Shown here: positions 6,936-14,332 of the stretch, piece after piece | How the letters are laid out: every line of letters starts with the position of its first letter | Numbering within the stretch: the first letter of the stretch is position 1 | NCBI GenBank assembly: GCA_046318595.1 | Contig: JBKCTV010000008.1 | Location: 1 to 20,522, forward strand | Direction: 5' to 3' | Source of the DNA: DAITMV01 sp046318595 | GTDB lineage: Bacteria; Pseudomonadota; Gammaproteobacteria; Burkholderiales; Burkholderiaceae_B | Length of the DNA stretch: 20,522 bases | The notes under the pieces: model-generated | Told to the model about the DNA's origin: nothing | Seen by the model: the letters and a program-made list of their open reading frames with translations, nothing else | Database searches by the model: none | Translations under genes and position numbers: made by a program

Positions 6936-7340
6936 AGTTCTTTTTTCTCCACTCTCTATGATTCCCGTACCGGGCAGCAGTTCCGGCTGGAGTCCAACGG
7001 CCTGTACCGAGAGCTGCCCTTCCAGTTTCTGGATCAGGGTATCAAACCTACCGACTCCCCCTTTATGCTGAAGGCTGAGGACCGGAATGATCTGTTTGAG
7101 GTTTTCCGGGACGAGGTGAGAGACTTTGCTCGCCGGCGCCCCATCCGTGTTTCTCATGTGACGGACAGTCTGGGGGCGAGTGTGTTTGCCGCGGAAGGCG
7201 GGCTGGAATTGGAAGGGAAGAAGGTGGAGATGACGGCCATGCACCTGGTAGGTGTGTGGAATGAGAATCCAGGTGGGGAGAATGCGGCGCGTCGTGACAT
7301 TCGCCGCCGGCTGGAGGAGACGTTTGGCTCCGCCAGTTAG
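6927..7340 (+). CDS. Small protein at the head of the packaging operon, function unknown
   Basis: 137 aa from the ATG at 6927, or 140 aa from the ATG at 6918. The first choice fits the promoter spacing; the second has only a weak GAAGAG (6904-6909) as ribosome-binding site. The sequence MTPSSFFSTLYDSRTGQQF and a charged middle (DEVRDFARRRP) give no family I recognise. There is no signal peptide, membrane segment or cysteine pair. The 3' end overlaps the small terminase start by 17 nt, so the two are translationally linked. Being first in the late operon, it may assist packaging or regulate the operon; this is inference only. Confidence 0.7.
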   Translation: MTPSSFFSTLYDSRTGQQFRLESNGLYRELPFQFLDQGIKPTDSPFMLKAEDRNDLFEVFRDEVRDFARRRPIRVSHVTDSLGASVFAAEGGLELEGKKVEMTAMHLVGVWNENPGGENAARRDIRRRLEETFGSAS

Positions 7341-7896
7341 CTTCTACGCCAGCCTGGAGCCCGAAGAGAAGGATCTGTTCATGCAGCAGATCCTTGACGG
7401 CCGGCTATCGACGACCAAGATATCGGCGTTTTGGAAGGAGCGGGGCAAGTCTTTGTCGGCCATGACGGTATGGAAGTACCGGAACAAGCCGGAGATTGCT
7501 CCCTCCATCAGCAGACAGGCTGAGAACAAAGTGTATGCCGCGGAGCTGCAGAAGCACGCGCAGAGGATTGTCACTCCGAAGATCAAGAGATTGGAGGAGA
7601 TGGCGGCCGAGACGTATGAGTTGGCGAAGATGGACCCAAAGCGCCAGTATAAGGCGATGACGGATGCGATGAATGTGTTGCTGGGAGTGACGAGGCTGGA
7701 GGCGGAGGTAACTGGGGAGTTGGGAGCCGCTACCAAGCAGGAAGCGGAGCCTCAGGTCAATCTGAGCCTGAGCAACATGATCATCCTCCCGCGGTCTGCT
7801 CCTTATCAGGCGGCGAGGGATGAGGTGGTGGATGTGGAGACGGTGGGGGAAGAAGTGCCGATCGAAGAGGATCTGAGGTTGATTGAGGATGCCTAG
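7324..7896 (+). CDS. terS: Probable terminase small subunit
   Basis: 190 aa from the TTG at 7324, which has GGAGG (7313-7317) 6 nt upstream; the frame is open further up to 7252 but overlaps the previous gene more deeply. The N-terminal part LEPEEKDLFMQQILDGR...TTKISAFWKERGKSLSAMTVWKYRN looks like a helix-turn-helix that would bind the packaging site. The middle (about 60-120) is helical and charged, fitting the oligomerisation region, and the acidic tail (EEVPIEEDLRLIEDA) would contact the large subunit. The stop overlaps the large terminase start by 8 nt. Identification rests on HTH-like N-terminus, size and position; small terminases are poorly conserved. Confidence 0.7.
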   Translation: MAPPVSFYASLEPEEKDLFMQQILDGRLSTTKISAFWKERGKSLSAMTVWKYRNKPEIAPSISRQAENKVYAAELQKHAQRIVTPKIKRLEEMAAETYELAKMDPKRQYKAMTDAMNVLLGVTRLEAEVTGELGAATKQEAEPQVNLSLSNMIILPRSAPYQAARDEVVDVETVGEEVPIEEDLRLIEDA

Positions 7897-9760
7897 AAAG
7901 CTGAGTAAGGCCGGTGGCGCCCGGGCGATGATCGCCCCTCCCGAGCTGAAAGAGAAGATCGGGGAGGGCAAGCCGCTCTGGGAGCCATATCCTTTTCAGG
8001 CCAAGATTCTGGAAGACCCGTCGTTTGAGATTTTGCTGGGTGGGGTGAAGGGGTCGGGGAAGTCTGCGCTCTCAAGGGCCTGGTTGCTGAAGGGGAATCC
8101 GGATCGGCCGGTGGTGACGGTCGATGGGAAGAAGATCATGGCGAATGAAAGCTACATTCACCATCCTCGTTACACTGCGCTTATTCTCAGAAAAAACCAG
8201 CAGGACTTGAGAGACTGGATTGAGCATTCCAAGGAGTTGTTTCTTCCTTTGGGAGCGGTCTACTATACAAACCCAATCACCATCAAGTGGCCGAGTGGGG
8301 CCATCTTCTATACGGGGCATCTGGCGGATGAGAGTTCGTGGGGTAAGTATCTGGGGGTGGAAATTCACCGTCTGGTGATTGAAGAAATTGTTCTGATCGA
8401 GAACTCTGAGACCTATCAGAAGTTGAGGACGTGCGTCCGGTCGAGCCATAAGACGATCAGGCCTCAAATTCTGGCGACCTGTAACCCGTATGGGCCGGGG
8501 GTTGGGTGGATCAGGGATTGGTGGGCCCGGGATGAGTTTGGGAATGATGTGCCGTCGGGAGAGCAGAGGACCATCACTGTCACGGATCAGTTGTCGGGGA
8601 AGCAGTATAAGACAACGAGGAGCTGGTATTTCGGGAAGTGGGGGGATAATCCCACCCAGCACACGGATGAGTACAAGGGGCAGATGCTGGCCGGCAACGC
8701 GCAGCACCTGGTGCGGGCGTATGTGTATGGGGAGTGGGATGCGGTTAGTGGGGGGTACTTGCCTCACTTTAGGCCGAGTGGTCCGCTGGTGGGGGAGCCG
8801 GAGAATGCAAGGCATGTGTTGCCGGCAACGGAGGTGAAGCCGTGGGATCGAGTGGTGATTGGGGCGGACTGGGGTATCAAGCATAATGCTGCCGCGGTGA
8901 GATTGAGGAAGGAGATTGATGGCCGGATTCGGGTGGACCGGAGCTTTGCCGAGCCGGGCCTGTCGACGTATTCGTTTGGGGAGCTGATTGCGGGATTGGT
9001 GAAGGATGATCTGAAGCAGTTGGATCAGCCGGTGGATGTGTTCCTGAGTCCAGATTGCTGGGCGAGGGAGTCTGAGGTGGAGAGCGAGGCCAAGCGCATC
9101 ATGAAGGGGATTGCGCGAGTGGTGGGGCCGGAGAGGGTCGTCCTGCAGGATGAGGATCCGATTGATCAGGGTGTGCTGGTGGAGCCCGGACGGATCCTGT
9201 TGAGGAAGGCAAACAATGCGCGTATTGCGGGCTGGACGTTGTTGAGTGAATTGATGATTTGGCAGCAGGCGCCGGGAGCGGGGGAAGTGAGGGGATTTAG
9301 TTATGAGGAGGCAGAGAGGGTCTGGCGCACTCAGGGGGAAGAGGCGTGGCGGAAGTATCGGAAGGCGTGGCTGGCAGCAATGCCGGCGCCGAAGCCTGCT
9401 TTTATCATATCAGATCATGGCTCCAACCAGGCGCTGGTGAGGGCACTGCAGAAGATGCAGCATGGACCGAAGGGGGATGGGGACATTGATAAGAAGCACT
9501 GGGATGGGGCGGATATTTTGGACGCCCTTCGGTATGGGCTGTTGTCGAGCAAGTTGGATGTGACGGAAGTGACGGATCAGATGTTGGTGAGGATGAGGCT
9601 GATGGATATTGAGAAGCGCCCGCCGACAAATGAGATGGAGTTTATGAGCAATTGGCTGTTCTCGATGAAGGTGAAGGGGATGGAGAAGAGGGAGGAGTTG
9701 GGAGGGGGATGGGTGGATCGGTTGGCGATGGTGGGAAGGAGAGGTAAATTTTTGAGGTAG
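7889..9760 (+). CDS. terL: Terminase large subunit (packaging ATPase and nuclease)
   Basis: 623 aa from the ATG at 7889 (GAGG at 7875-7878, 10 nt upstream; a TTG at 7883 is an alternative). It powers DNA translocation into the prohead and cuts the concatemer. The ATPase has Walker A GGVKGSGKS (51-59), a Walker B-like strand RLVIEEI (161-167) and motif III LATCNP (195-200). The nuclease half has VVIGADWG (323-330, Asp327), VFLSPD (384-389) and a late DILDALRYG, the expected acidic residues of the RNase H-like fold. Walker B carries Glu-Glu instead of the usual Asp-Glu, but the catalytic Glu is present. Length is in the upper range for the family. It overlaps the small subunit gene and is followed after 9 nt by a small gene. 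Confidence 0.95.
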   Translation: MPRKLSKAGGARAMIAPPELKEKIGEGKPLWEPYPFQAKILEDPSFEILLGGVKGSGKSALSRAWLLKGNPDRPVVTVDGKKIMANESYIHHPRYTALILRKNQQDLRDWIEHSKELFLPLGAVYYTNPITIKWPSGAIFYTGHLADESSWGKYLGVEIHRLVIEEIVLIENSETYQKLRTCVRSSHKTIRPQILATCNPYGPGVGWIRDWWARDEFGNDVPSGEQRTITVTDQLSGKQYKTTRSWYFGKWGDNPTQHTDEYKGQMLAGNAQHLVRAYVYGEWDAVSGGYLPHFRPSGPLVGEPENARHVLPATEVKPWDRVVIGADWGIKHNAAAVRLRKEIDGRIRVDRSFAEPGLSTYSFGELIAGLVKDDLKQLDQPVDVFLSPDCWARESEVESEAKRIMKGIARVVGPERVVLQDEDPIDQGVLVEPGRILLRKANNARIAGWTLLSELMIWQQAPGAGEVRGFSYEEAERVWRTQGEEAWRKYRKAWLAAMPAPKPAFIISDHGSNQALVRALQKMQHGPKGDGDIDKKHWDGADILDALRYGLLSSKLDVTEVTDQMLVRMRLMDIEKRPPTNEMEFMSNWLFSMKVKGMEKREELGGGWVDRLAMVGRRGKFLR

Positions 9761-9769
9761 GATAGAGGT

Positions 9770-9985
9770 ATGTTCGCGCCTCCCTCCTCGTCCACTCGCA
9801 TGCCTTCCTTTGGAGGGAAAGAGGGGACGTTTAATAGCGCGATGGATCTGACGGATGCGCAGCGGGAGCAGGTGGCGAGGGGGGCGGGTGGGTTTTTCCA
9901 GAGGATGCGACAGATGAAACGGCCGCCTGTCCAGTCCCCGATGCGGAGGCGGCCGCAGTTTCCGAGGATGGTGACCAATGGCTAG
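9770..9985 (+). CDS. Small basic protein after terminase, function unknown
   Basis: 71 aa, basic and Arg/Met/Pro-rich at the C-terminus (FFQRMRQMKRPP...MRRRPQFPRM). AGGA (9759-9762) is 7 nt before the ATG. The last 8 nt overlap the start of the next gene. The upstream stretch TAGGATAGAGG is nearly repeated before the scaffold gene (TAGGATAGGGAG), perhaps a shared ribosome-binding context. A basic peptide could bind DNA or RNA. I do not recognise a family. Confidence 0.65.
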   Translation: MFAPPSSSTRMPSFGGKEGTFNSAMDLTDAQREQVARGAGGFFQRMRQMKRPPVQSPMRRRPQFPRMVTNG

Positions 9986-11417
9986 CTTTGCTGATGTGAT
10001 GAAGAGAATTGGACGAGGAGCCCGGGCGGTTGGCCGCGGCACCATGAAGGGGTTGCTGGGGTTTGACGATCGGGATTTTCGCCGGCCTCGTACTGCGCCG
10101 GTTGAGGATGTTGAGGAGGAGCTGAATCCTGAGTATAGTGGGGTGAATCGGGGCAAGTTCAACATGCTCCCGACGGATGTGGAGTCGGATGGGTTGATTC
10201 AAGATCCTTCCCAAGAGCCGCCGCCGGACATGCCTTTGGTGGAATCGGATGGGCTGATTGATGAGCCCGAGGTGAAAAAGGCGGGGATGGAGCCGCCGCC
10301 AGATTTGGGAGCTGGGGTGGAAGAGGCGTTGATTGGCCTGGAGATGCCGCGGTTGGGTGGACCTCCGAAGATTCCGGGGAAAAGAGGTGGGAAGGTGAGT
10401 CCTTCTGTGCCCAATTTCCGGAAGTCTCCTGCGGAGGGGCAGTCTCCGCTGGCTAAGTTTGAGGAGGTGGAGAAGGTGAATGTGGCGCCGGGTGTTCCGG
10501 GATTGACGGGGCCGGGCGCTACGAGAGCGGCGATGGGTGGGTCGAAAAGGCAGGTTCCGGGGTGGGATGGCATGCTCCCGGGCATTTCTGGTCCGGATGT
10601 GCTGGGGGCAATGGAAGCTCGCAGTGGCCGGAATGAGAGAGTGATGGGATCGGGCGGAGAAGCGGGACCTTCGTATGGACCGGAGGAGATGGATGCGGCC
10701 GCGGCTGCATCTACCTCGGCAGCCGGTACACTTGCATCAATGCTGCCATTAGGCAAATTGGCGCAAGGGGCAGCTTCAAAAGTTGGAAGTGCTTTGGACT
10801 TGAAAAAGGCCCAGCAGTTTTTGAAGGGCGGAGAAAAGATGGCATCTCAAGGGCTGGCGGGTAAGGGAGGCCAAAAACTTCTTGAGGGGACTGCGTCACA
10901 GGTGCCTGCGCGAGGATCAGGGATGTCTGTTGAATATGTGCCGCAGTTGCCCGGGTCCGCTGCTCGTCGGCTTACTGGGAGTGGAGCAGAAAATTTTAGC
11001 CAAGTTCCGATGGTTCGGGCTCGGGGACGGGCAAACCCTATCCCTCCTTCGTCCGAGGCGCTTGTTACTCCGTCTCCTTTGCCCTCACTAACTGGTTACA
11101 CGAAGCCGGTAGGGGCCAGGGTTGCAAGTGGGCAACCTCCCACACCTCCTTTGCTGCGGCCGGGGAAGGCTGATTTGGATAAACGGATGAGTGCGTTTGA
11201 GAAGACTTATCGGCCGAAGGGGGAGGGGGATTTTATGGCGCCGGGAGGGCCGCCGATGCCGGGGCAGCCTGGTATGGAGGGGCCGATGCTTCCGTCTCCG
11301 GGAGTGACTTCGATGGGCAAAGGGGGTAGGGAATTTGTGAGGTGGCCGGACGGCCGGCATGGGCGCCGGATATATGCCAACATGGATGAGTACCTCGCAG
11401 AGGGCACGCTCCCTTGA
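9978..11417 (+). CDS. Large Gly/Pro-rich, probably disordered virion-module protein
   Basis: 479 aa. The N-terminus MASFADVMKRIGRGARAVGRG is basic and amphipathic. Most of the rest is rich in Gly, Pro, Ser and Met and looks unfolded. A duplicated segment (about residues 68-110) repeats VESDGLI and EPPPD. Residues about 235-270 are Ala-rich and mildly hydrophobic (MDAAAAASTSAAGTLASMLP). The C-terminus FVRWPDGRHGRRIYANMDEY is the only part that looks like a folded motif. It lies between terminase and portal. Ejected internal proteins of some phages are similarly long and Ala/Gly-rich, so an ejection role is possible but unproven. The stretch 10720-11100 uses more A/T-rich codons than its flanks. 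The start overlaps the previous gene by 8 nt. Confidence 0.7.
   Translation: MASFADVMKRIGRGARAVGRGTMKGLLGFDDRDFRRPRTAPVEDVEEELNPEYSGVNRGKFNMLPTDVESDGLIQDPSQEPPPDMPLVESDGLIDEPEVKKAGMEPPPDLGAGVEEALIGLEMPRLGGPPKIPGKRGGKVSPSVPNFRKSPAEGQSPLAKFEEVEKVNVAPGVPGLTGPGATRAAMGGSKRQVPGWDGMLPGISGPDVLGAMEARSGRNERVMGSGGEAGPSYGPEEMDAAAAASTSAAGTLASMLPLGKLAQGAASKVGSALDLKKAQQFLKGGEKMASQGLAGKGGQKLLEGTASQVPARGSGMSVEYVPQLPGSAARRLTGSGAENFSQVPMVRARGRANPIPPSSEALVTPSPLPSLTGYTKPVGARVASGQPPTPPLLRPGKADLDKRMSAFEKTYRPKGEGDFMAPGGPPMPGQPGMEGPMLPSPGVTSMGKGGREFVRWPDGRHGRRIYANMDEYLAEGTLP
10179..10310 (+). repeat. 60-nt tandem duplication inside the disordered protein gene
   Basis: The 21-nt segment at 10179-10199 recurs at 10239-10259 with two silent differences and encodes VESDGLI both times. 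The code for EPPPD follows in each copy (from about 10215 and 10290). The second spacing is longer, so the copies have diverged by an insertion. It is a local in-frame duplication. Confidence 0.7.
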
Positions 11418-11662
11418 AAAAGAGGTTCATGAAGGTGGTGCGTGACTCGGCTACGGGCCGGGAGCGCACCGTCAGGTATGGGCAGGCGGGGAAGGCGAAG
11501 GATGGTGGGGATAGGATCAGACCGGGAACTGCGAAGGGGGATGCGTACTGCGCGAGGAGTGCGGCCCAGATGAGGGAGCATTCGGACGCGGCCAAAGATC
11601 CGAACTCTCCCCTGAGATTGTCGAGAGAGAAGTGGCGTTGCAAAGGGGAGAAGAGTGTTTGA
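11414..11662 (+). CDS. Small Cys-containing phage protein, function unknown
   Basis: 82 aa from a TTG start that overlaps the previous stop as TTGA; AGAGGG (11399-11404) lies 9 nt upstream. An ATG at 11429 is a possible later start, but its AGAGG is only 3 nt away. The protein is basic with the motif GDAYCARSAAQ followed by PNSPLRLSREKWRCKG. From memory, this YCARS ... LSRxKW.C pattern occurs in small phage proteins near head genes, function unknown to me. The two cysteines are too far apart for a simple CxxC zinc knuckle. Translation is probably coupled to the gene before it. Confidence 0.65.
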   Translation: MKKRFMKVVRDSATGRERTVRYGQAGKAKDGGDRIRPGTAKGDAYCARSAAQMREHSDAAKDPNSPLRLSREKWRCKGEKSV

Positions 11663-11671
11663 TAATGAGGT

Positions 11672-12085
11672 GTGTGGTTTAGGCTGAAGGCTCTTGTCAT
11701 TTGGTGGATGAGTGACCGGCGAAAGGTGCGCCGGCAGTGCGTTATGCTCAGGGCGCAAATGAGGGAGATGAGGTTGGAGTTGGCGCGGGAGCGGGAGCAG
11801 AGGGTGGTGATGGAGCGGAGGTGGCTGGAGGAGAAGGGGCGAGCGGACGGGGCGTATGAGTTGCTGAGGGAAGAGCAGGGGCAGTGGCGGGAGGCTTATG
11901 GACAGGTGGTCCGCTGGATGGGGCGGGCTGGCTTTGGGTTTGGGGTTGGGGATCCGATACCGGTGAAGGATGAGATTCGGTCTGATAAAGTAAGACAAGG
12001 GCGAATGACTCCGGTTCAGGCCCTCGAGGAAATCATCCATGACGCAAAACTCCGATTCGGTAACGCAAGCTCTCCAGGCGCTTAA
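11672..12085 (+). CDS. Coiled-coil protein before portal, function unknown
   Basis: 137 aa from a GTG at 11672; an ATG at 11708 would give 125 aa. Neither has a well-placed ribosome-binding site. The N-terminus WFRLKALVIWW is hydrophobic but too short for a confident membrane helix. Residues about 20-80 are Arg/Glu-rich with a heptad look (LRAQMREMRLELAREREQ), a likely coiled coil. The last 47 nt overlap the portal gene in another frame and encode LEEIIHDAKLRFGNASSPGA. A spanin was considered, but the context is wrong. Function unknown. Confidence 0.55.
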   Translation: MWFRLKALVIWWMSDRRKVRRQCVMLRAQMREMRLELAREREQRVVMERRWLEEKGRADGAYELLREEQGQWREAYGQVVRWMGRAGFGFGVGDPIPVKDEIRSDKVRQGRMTPVQALEEIIHDAKLRFGNASSPGA

Positions 12086-14318
12086 GAAGCTCTACTTCAC
12101 AGAGATCAAGAACGCTACTCAACCTGAATGGGATCAGGTGATGAGAGAGTGCCGGAGAGCGGATCTCTTCTACCGAGGCATCCAATATTTGGCGACCATG
12201 CGGCTGAGCGATGGGCGGACGGGGCTGATGGATGCTTCGTCGGCTTACTCGAGTCTGCGCCGGCAGTTGATGGATGATTCGCCTGAGGGTGTGCCAGAGA
12301 TCACAGACTATCATCTCAACTGGTTCAAGGGGGACGTGAACAAGTTTGTGGCGGTGGCCCTCAAGCAAACCATTCAGCACAAAGCGGAGCCGATCGCTCC
12401 CTCTTACAAAAGTCAGGCTGAGATTAAGATGAGAGTGGCGGACCAGGTCAGTGACTATCTGGATACGGTGTGGAATGTGAGGGATGCGCGAGAGAGGATG
12501 TTGTATGGGCTGGCGCTGTATGGACCGGTCTTTCTCTACACCCCTTTTGTGACGGATGTGAAGTTGGGGAAGACTCAGTCTACGGTCTACTCCCATCAGG
12601 TGATGGAGTCGCCGGCGCGGTGGGCATGTGTGGAGTGTGGGGAGGAGTCGACGAAGGGGGAAGAAGTGGAGGGGCCGGAGGGAGAGTTGAGGTGCCCGCA
12701 CTGTCAGGGGCTGTTGGTGGAGGATGCGCTGATTCCGTCTACTCAGGATATTGAGTTGAGGGAGGAGGCAGTCGAAACGATTAATGGGGCGCCCCAGCTC
12801 CATGTCACAAACTTCCTGACGACGTGGGTGCCGAAGGGTTGCACGGGACCGAGTGATGCTCCTTGGTGGCTGTACGAGTATACGGCGCCGCGGGCTCATG
12901 TGAACCAGTTGCTGGATCAGGTGGGCGAGAAGATGATCAAGGACAATGCTCCTGAGTCTCTCCAGTCGTGGGTCCGGAACCGGGTGATGACTCCTGGGGG
13001 AATCTTCCCCCAACCTCTAAAAGATGTGGCGAAGATCACGAGAGTGTGGTGGACGCCGGCGATGTATTATGCAATGCCGGAGGGGTGTAAGGAGTCGAGA
13101 GATTGGCTGATGGCGAACTTCCCGCGGGGCTGCATGGTTCTGATGGTGAATGATGAGCCTATTGCGATTGAGCGGGAGGCGATCACCGATGTGTGGGCGC
13201 AGGTGTGCCCGGAGAACAAAGACTACCTCCTGAGCCAGCAGGCCATCTTCCACCCCTATCTGGAGGCGGTGGAGATTGTCAACTCTATCCTCAACCTGGT
13301 GGAAGGGATTATTGCCACGTCTGCACCGGTGACTGCTTATCGGTCGGATATGATCGACCCGGAAGTGGTCAACCGGCTGATGACGGGGTATCGGTCAATG
13401 ATTCCGATTAAGGGGGATGCGAGAGGGGCGTTTGCGGACCTGCCCGTTAGCCAGCCGTCTGGGGTGGCGCAGGCTTTTATGCAGTTTTTGATCTCGGCCG
13501 CCCGGGAAATTGTGGGCATCTCTCCCACGATGTGGGGCGCCGGGAACTTTAACACGGCAAGAGAAGCGACCCTCGCGGCCGAGCAGTCTCTCCAAGTCTT
13601 CCACCCCATCTTCATGAAAGTGGCGCAGTGCTTTGCGGATGCGAAGAAGAATGCGGCACTGTTGTTGGCGGAGTTTAGTGGTGGGGTGCTGCCGATGCCG
13701 GACGGCCGGACGCAGCCCATGCTGGTGGAGGATGTGGATGTGCTGTTGGAGGGTGGGTGGAAGTACATGTTTGATCCCACGCTGGCAGTCTCGAGTGCCG
13801 CTCGACGGGATACGCTGAGGGAGTTGATGGGGAATCCGGCCGCAGTCCAGATGACGGGACTGAGCCATCCGTTCAACATCCGGAATGCTCAGGAAGTGCT
13901 GGGACTGAATGGGATGTATGTGCCGGGTGAGGATGAGGTGAAGTTTATTAAAGAGATGGTGGGCCGGGTGATGGAAGGAGAGATGGTTCCGCTCCCACCC
14001 ACCAACCTCATCAACCCTCAGATGGCTGTGGATGTGATCAAAGGGGAGTTGTTGAGTGAGAAGGGCCGGCAGTTGCTGGCGACGGAGCCGGAGAAGTGGA
14101 ACATGGCAGTGGAGTGGATGGAAGGGATGATGGGCATGATGGGAGCGCCTCCGGGAGGTGGTCCTCCGCCGCCTGGTGGTCCGCCTCTACTTCCTGGCGA
14201 GCTTCCGCCGCCCCCACCTGAGGGGCCGCCCCCGGGTGGACCTCCTCCCATACCGGGAGGGGAAGGGCCTCCGCTCCCTCCAGTTGAGGGAGAAGTTGAC
14301 GCGCCGCCCATGTTGTAG
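12039..14318 (+). CDS. Portal protein with an inserted zinc ribbon and Pro/Gly-rich tail
   Basis: 759 aa; GAGGA (12026-12030) is 8 nt before the ATG. Portals form the dodecameric ring at the head vertex through which DNA is packaged and ejected. Evidence is the position after terminase and before scaffold and capsid, the length, and portal-like stretches such as DYHLNWFKGDVNKFVAVALK, PVTAYRSDMIDPEVVNRLM and NTAREATLAAEQSLQVFHPI. Between about 195 and 225 is an inserted zinc ribbon: CVEC (197-200) and CPHC (219-222). From about 697 on the protein is nearly all Pro, Gly and Glu (MMGMMGAPPGGG onward), surely disordered. The long P22-like size suggests a podovirus-type portal, which is an inference. 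Confidence 0.85.
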   Translation: MTQNSDSVTQALQALKKLYFTEIKNATQPEWDQVMRECRRADLFYRGIQYLATMRLSDGRTGLMDASSAYSSLRRQLMDDSPEGVPEITDYHLNWFKGDVNKFVAVALKQTIQHKAEPIAPSYKSQAEIKMRVADQVSDYLDTVWNVRDARERMLYGLALYGPVFLYTPFVTDVKLGKTQSTVYSHQVMESPARWACVECGEESTKGEEVEGPEGELRCPHCQGLLVEDALIPSTQDIELREEAVETINGAPQLHVTNFLTTWVPKGCTGPSDAPWWLYEYTAPRAHVNQLLDQVGEKMIKDNAPESLQSWVRNRVMTPGGIFPQPLKDVAKITRVWWTPAMYYAMPEGCKESRDWLMANFPRGCMVLMVNDEPIAIEREAITDVWAQVCPENKDYLLSQQAIFHPYLEAVEIVNSILNLVEGIIATSAPVTAYRSDMIDPEVVNRLMTGYRSMIPIKGDARGAFADLPVSQPSGVAQAFMQFLISAAREIVGISPTMWGAGNFNTAREATLAAEQSLQVFHPIFMKVAQCFADAKKNAALLLAEFSGGVLPMPDGRTQPMLVEDVDVLLEGGWKYMFDPTLAVSSAARRDTLRELMGNPAAVQMTGLSHPFNIRNAQEVLGLNGMYVPGEDEVKFIKEMVGRVMEGEMVPLPPTNLINPQMAVDVIKGELLSEKGRQLLATEPEKWNMAVEWMEGMMGMMGAPPGGGPPPPGGPPLLPGELPPPPPEGPPPGGPPPIPGGEGPPLPPVEGEVDAPPML

Positions 14319-14332
14319 ATAGGATAGGGAGC

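Noticed and set aside
8072..8884. 270-codon minus-strand frame opposite the large terminase
   Set aside because: Shadow of the terminase ATPase region, with no recognisable motif.
11672..12085. Coiled-coil protein as an inner-membrane spanin
   Set aside because: Hydrophobic N-terminus is too short, no endolysin or holin nearby, and it lies before the portal.
12033..13013. 326-codon minus-strand frame opposite the portal gene
   Set aside because: It is Arg/His/Leu/Pro-rich low-complexity shadow; the plus strand encodes the portal with good start and motifs.
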